A DNA stretch of 64,000 bases from Tetragenococcus sp041859945 (GTDB lineage: Bacteria > Bacillota > Bacilli > Lactobacillales > Enterococcaceae), in assembly GCA_041859945.1 (NCBI GenBank), contig JBFLGC010000007.1, forward strand, positions 1 through 64,000. The letters run 5' to 3'. Below the pieces are notes generated by a model. The model saw nothing but the letters and a program-made list of their open reading frames with translations. It ran no database searches and had not been told where the DNA came from. Shown here piece by piece: positions 60,916-64,000 of the stretch (positions within the stretch are counted from its first letter, which is position 1; the number at the start of each line of letters is the position of its first letter). Position numbers and translations under genes: made by a program.

Positions 60916-61770
60916 ATGGGGATTCAAATGAATGGCAGAGAACTGGCGGATCGTATGCAAAAAGCGATCCGTATCCAAGTAGAAGAATTAGCTAGACAGC
61001 AGGTGTTTCCTCGTTTAGCAGTGGTAGTAGTAGGAAACGACGGAGCTAGTCAAGTATATGTTAGAAATAAGGAAAATACGGCCCGTAAACTTGGTATCTT
61101 ATCAGAGATCATTCGCTTTGACAAAACAGTGAGTGAAGCAAGACTGCTGGAAGAGATCGCGCGCTTGAACAAAGAGCCACATACACATGGAATCTTGGTC
61201 CAATTACCTTTACCTAAACATATCGATGAAGCAAGGATCATTTTAGCGATCGATCCTAAAAAAGATGTGGATGGGTTCCATCCGGTGAATATGGGCAAGT
61301 TGTTTTCAAATCGTCCCGACATGATCCCTTGTACGCCTTATGGGATCATGACATTGTTAGAAGCTTACGGAATCGATCTTGAAGGGAAGCAAGCAGTTGT
61401 TGTTGGTCGCAGTAATATAGTAGGTAAGCCGCTTGCCTGTCTTTTGTTACAAAAAAACGCGACGGTCACAATCGCTCATTCGCGTACGAAAACTTTGCAG
61501 ACGATCACCCGTCAAGCGGATATTTTGGTGGTGGCGATCGGACGCGGGCATTTCATTACGCAAGACTATGTGAAATCTGGCGCTGTTGTGATCGATGTTG
61601 GTACCAATCATGATACTAATGGCAAGTTGATCGGTGACGTTGCTTATGATGAAGTCGCTTTGAAAGCTAGCTATATCACACCAGTTCCCAAAGGCGTAGG
61701 TCCGATGACGATCACGATGCTGATGCAACAAACCGTTAATGCCTGCAAAAAACTAGAGTTGGAGGCTTGA
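60916..61770 (+). CDS. folD: Bifunctional methylenetetrahydrofolate dehydrogenase/cyclohydrolase
   Basis: This 284-residue enzyme interconverts methylene-, methenyl- and formyl-tetrahydrofolate. The catalytic segment VGNDGASQVYVRNKENTARKLGI with its Tyr and Lys, HGILVQLPLPKHID, KDVDGFHPVNMG and the NADP site VVVGRSNIVGKPLACLLL are present, as is PVPKGVGPMTITMLMQQT. ATG 60916 has GAGAGG upstream; ATG 60892 would add eight residues and has no site. xseA starts 1 bp after the stop codon. Confidence 0.96.
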   Translation: MGIQMNGRELADRMQKAIRIQVEELARQQVFPRLAVVVVGNDGASQVYVRNKENTARKLGILSEIIRFDKTVSEARLLEEIARLNKEPHTHGILVQLPLPKHIDEARIILAIDPKKDVDGFHPVNMGKLFSNRPDMIPCTPYGIMTLLEAYGIDLEGKQAVVVGRSNIVGKPLACLLLQKNATVTIAHSRTKTLQTITRQADILVVAIGRGHFITQDYVKSGAVVIDVGTNHDTNGKLIGDVAYDEVALKASYITPVPKGVGPMTITMLMQQTVNACKKLELEA

Positions 61771-61771
61771 T

Positions 61772-63124
61772 ATGTCACAAGAGTATCTTACTGTCAGTGC
61801 GCTGACAAAATATTTGAAGCGTAAATTTGATGCAGACCCGTATTTGGATCGAGTCTATTTGACGGGTGAAATCTCCAATTTTCGTTTGCGACCGAATCAT
61901 CAATACTTTAGTTTGAAAGATGAAGGGGCCAAAATTTCAGCTGTCATGTTCAAAAGTGCTTTTTCTAAGTTGAAATTTAGACCCGAAGAAGGAATGAAGG
62001 TTTTAGTGGTCGGCCGGATATCAGTTTTTGAAACCACGGGAAATTATCAAATTTATATCGATCAAATGGAACCAGATGGCGTCGGTGCTTTGTACCAAGC
62101 CTATGAACAGTTAAAAGCAAAATTGGCACAAGAAGGGATCTTTCAAGCCCCTAAAAAAGAGTTGCCCCGCTATCCTAAAAAAATCGCGGTATTGACCAGT
62201 CCAAGTGGTGCGGTGATTCGCGACATTATAACCACCGTGCGCCGCCGCTTTCCGATCGCGCAAGTCGTTTTATTTCCCACGGTGGTCCAAGGCAATCAAG
62301 CCGCTGACGATGTGGTGAAAAACATTTCTCGTGTCGAAGCGCAGGACGATTTTGACACGATGATCATTGGGCGTGGTGGTGGTTCGATCGAGGATCTCTG
62401 GCCTTTTAATGAGGAACGTGTGGCCCGAGCGATTTTTGCGGCGCGCACACCGATCATTTCTTCCGTCGGCCACGAAACCGATACGACGATCGCCGATTTA
62501 GTCGCCGATGTCCGGGCTGCGACGCCAACAGCTGCCGCGGAATTAGCCGTTCCGGTGTTGTCTGAAGAAATTTTAAAGATAGAACAACGGCAAGCGCGTT
62601 TACAACAGGCTTTTTTACGGCAATTGCAAGAAAAAAACGAGCGTTATAAACGGGTGATGAGTTCCTACTTGTTCCGACAACCCGAGCGACTGTATGAAGG
62701 GCAAGCATTGAAGTTGGATCAGTTGGAACAAAAATTGGTGCAAGAGACGCAGACCTTGATTTATGAAAAAAATCAAGTGGCCCAAAGGCAGATCCATCGT
62801 TTGGACCAGGTAAACTTGCTTTCTCAAGTCAAACAAAATCAGCAGCAAACAGGCTACCTTACGCAACGTTTAGAACGTCAGATGAACAGTATTATGGAAA
62901 GCAAGCAGAAGGAATTTGAACAAATGATCCAAGCGCTAGATTTATTGAGCCCTTTGAAAATCATGGGGCGCGGCTATTCCTATACGACCAAAGCCGAACA
63001 TGTGGTGCACTCTATTTCAGAATTAACAGTGGACGATGAATTGACTGTCCATTATGTGGATGGATCGGCTCAAGCAAAAATTGTGGCATTAAAGGAGGAA
63101 AAACATGACGGAAGCGACATTTGA
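61772..63124 (+). CDS. xseA: Exodeoxyribonuclease VII large subunit
   Basis: This 450-residue subunit with XseB forms the single-strand exonuclease VII. The N-terminal OB-fold (VYLTGEISNFRLRPNHQYFSLKD), the catalytic core with GRGGGSIEDLWPFNEE and SSVGHETDTTIADLVADVRAATPTAAAEL (read in parts) and a long coiled-coil C-terminus are intact. GGAGG precedes ATG 61772. It overlaps xseB by 20 bp. Confidence 0.96.
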   Translation: MSQEYLTVSALTKYLKRKFDADPYLDRVYLTGEISNFRLRPNHQYFSLKDEGAKISAVMFKSAFSKLKFRPEEGMKVLVVGRISVFETTGNYQIYIDQMEPDGVGALYQAYEQLKAKLAQEGIFQAPKKELPRYPKKIAVLTSPSGAVIRDIITTVRRRFPIAQVVLFPTVVQGNQAADDVVKNISRVEAQDDFDTMIIGRGGGSIEDLWPFNEERVARAIFAARTPIISSVGHETDTTIADLVADVRAATPTAAAELAVPVLSEEILKIEQRQARLQQAFLRQLQEKNERYKRVMSSYLFRQPERLYEGQALKLDQLEQKLVQETQTLIYEKNQVAQRQIHRLDQVNLLSQVKQNQQQTGYLTQRLERQMNSIMESKQKEFEQMIQALDLLSPLKIMGRGYSYTTKAEHVVHSISELTVDDELTVHYVDGSAQAKIVALKEEKHDGSDI

Positions 63125-63326
63125 AGAATCATTACAAGAATTAGAAAAAATCGTGACACGTTTAGAACAAGGCGATGTGCCTTTAGAAGAAGCGTTGACT
63201 GCTTTTCAAACGGGTATGGCTTTGAGCAAACAATGTAAAGATACCCTATCTAAAGCAGAAAAGACCTTGACTAAAATGATGACAGAAAACAACGAAGAAG
63301 TTCCTTTTGAAGAGGATGAAAAATGA
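63105..63326 (+). CDS. xseB: Exodeoxyribonuclease VII small subunit
   Basis: This 73-residue subunit has FEESLQELEKIVTRLEQGDVPLEEALTAFQTGMALSKQC (read in parts), the helical hairpin typical of XseB. AAGGAGG lies within the xseA end, before ATG 63105. The stop overlaps the start of ispA by 4 bp, so xseA-xseB-ispA are translationally coupled. Confidence 0.95.
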   Translation: MTEATFEESLQELEKIVTRLEQGDVPLEEALTAFQTGMALSKQCKDTLSKAEKTLTKMMTENNEEVPFEEDEK

Positions 63327-64000
63327 GCGACATAGGAAAAGATCAGGTTCAAAAAGTAGCAGAAACCATGGTCCGCTTTATCAATGAAAATACCAATGAT
63401 CGCGAGCTTAAAAAAAGTATGCTTTATTCGATCCAAGCCGGTGGCAAAAGGATCCGCCCACGCTTATTATTGACGACGGTAGCTGCTTTTGGCAAAGCGT
63501 GCGAAAAAGGAACTTATCAGGTGGCGGCCGCTTTGGAAATGATCCATACCTATTCCTTGATCCATGATGATCTACCGGCTATGGATGATGACAAATGGCG
63601 CCGTGGCAAGCCTACCAATCATGTGGTTTTTGGGGCAGGGATGGCGACTTTGGCAGGTGATGGCTTGTTGACAGGGGCTTTCCAACTCTTGAGTCAGTCA
63701 GAAATAGATCCTCAAATCAAATTGGCTTTGATCGAAGAATTAGCTCAGGCAGCTGGAACCCGCGGGATGGTCGCTGGCCAAGCAGCCGATATCCGTTTTG
63801 AAGGTGAAAGGCTTGATTTAGCCGACTTGATGCACCTCCACGCCCGTAAAACAGGGGCTTTGCTTTGTTTTGCCACAGTTGCCGGTGGCTTGTTGACTGG
63901 ACAAGATCAGGAAAAACTCACTAGTTTACGACAACTAGGACAACATCTAGGTTTAGCCTTTCAGATTCGCGATGATTTGTTAGATGTGCTCAGTACTAAT
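63323..64000 (+). CDS. ispA: Farnesyl/geranyl diphosphate synthase, cut by the window end
   Basis: The 226 codons present encode a trans-prenyltransferase that builds farnesyl diphosphate for undecaprenyl carriers and other isoprenoids. SIQAGGKRIRPRLLL binds substrate, LIHDDLPAMDDDKWRRGKPTNH is the first Asp-rich motif and QIRDDLLDV near the end is the second. The ATG overlaps the xseB stop (ATGA). The C-terminus lies beyond base 64000. The place after xseB is usual in Firmicutes. Confidence 0.95.
   Translation, partial: MSDIGKDQVQKVAETMVRFINENTNDRELKKSMLYSIQAGGKRIRPRLLLTTVAAFGKACEKGTYQVAAALEMIHTYSLIHDDLPAMDDDKWRRGKPTNHVVFGAGMATLAGDGLLTGAFQLLSQSEIDPQIKLALIEELAQAAGTRGMVAGQAADIRFEGERLDLADLMHLHARKTGALLCFATVAGGLLTGQDQEKLTSLRQLGQHLGLAFQIRDDLLDVLSTN

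Overview
The window looks like chromosomal DNA of a low-GC Gram-positive lactic acid bacterium of the Enterococcus group. This rests on the gene orders glnR-glnA, fba-murZ-rho-rpmE2, walRKHIJ, pta-tsaE-GNAT and rplU-prp-rpmA, on AGGAGG-type ribosome binding sites with frequent TTG and GTG starts, on GlnR, CIRCE and NrdR sites, and on an L27 that carries the N-terminal extension cut by Prp. The species cannot be named from the sequence alone.

Layout. 1-3237: a long type I-C-like CRISPR array (49 repeats, first one cut by the window edge), followed by two decayed repeats still in register. 3.5-7.7 kb: a frameshifted RpiB/LacA/LacB-type isomerase, an ABC exporter pair and a beta-helical lipoprotein. 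7.8-12 kb: glnR-glnA and pyrG. 12-17 kb: fba, murZ, rho, a serine hydrolase and rpmE2. 17.3-20.9 kb: the class Ib ribonucleotide reductase genes nrdH-nrdE-nrdF on the minus strand; nrdI lies far away at about 45 kb. 21-25.2 kb: an accessory patch with a cupin protein, two small regulator/membrane modules and an ABC exporter, closed by tRNA-Lys. 25.4-33.2 kb: a possible small RNA, a PanB-like protein with an altered active site, walRKHIJ and a CPBP protease. 33.3-38.2 kb: groES-groEL and pncB-nadE. 38.4-40.3 kb: an IS1202-like element with a 27-bp target duplication. 40.3-48.4 kb: an LTA-synthase-family protein, a membrane MutS-like ATPase, a LysR regulator, nrdI, a GNAT, a tubby-like protein, a HAD phosphatase and ung. 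48.5-57.3 kb: pta, tsaE, GNAT, exonuclease, murB and rplU-prp-rpmA, interrupted by two apparently identical 1,898-bp group II introns, each placed just after a rho-independent terminator. 57.3-64 kb: GNAT, a GlsB-type protein, pepP, asp23, nusB, folD, xseA, xseB and ispA (cut by the window end).

The genes are mostly core housekeeping: nitrogen assimilation, CTP and dNTP supply, NAD salvage, peptidoglycan and cell-envelope control, ribosome and tRNA maturation, and folate and isoprenoid synthesis. Regulation visible in the DNA includes a GlnR box, a pyrG leader of the CTP-sensed reiterative-transcription type, CIRCE, an NrdR box, a cre site and paired palindromic operators at an XRE gene.

The most unusual signal is in the spacers between genes. 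Seven intergenic loci hold short tandem arrays that all have a 42-bp (sometimes 43-bp) period, usually with one hairpin per unit and usually just downstream of a transcription terminator. Unit sequences differ between loci, but several share a core. A second dispersed element with GTTACAATT-type inverted ends occurs at least twice. I do not recognise either family.
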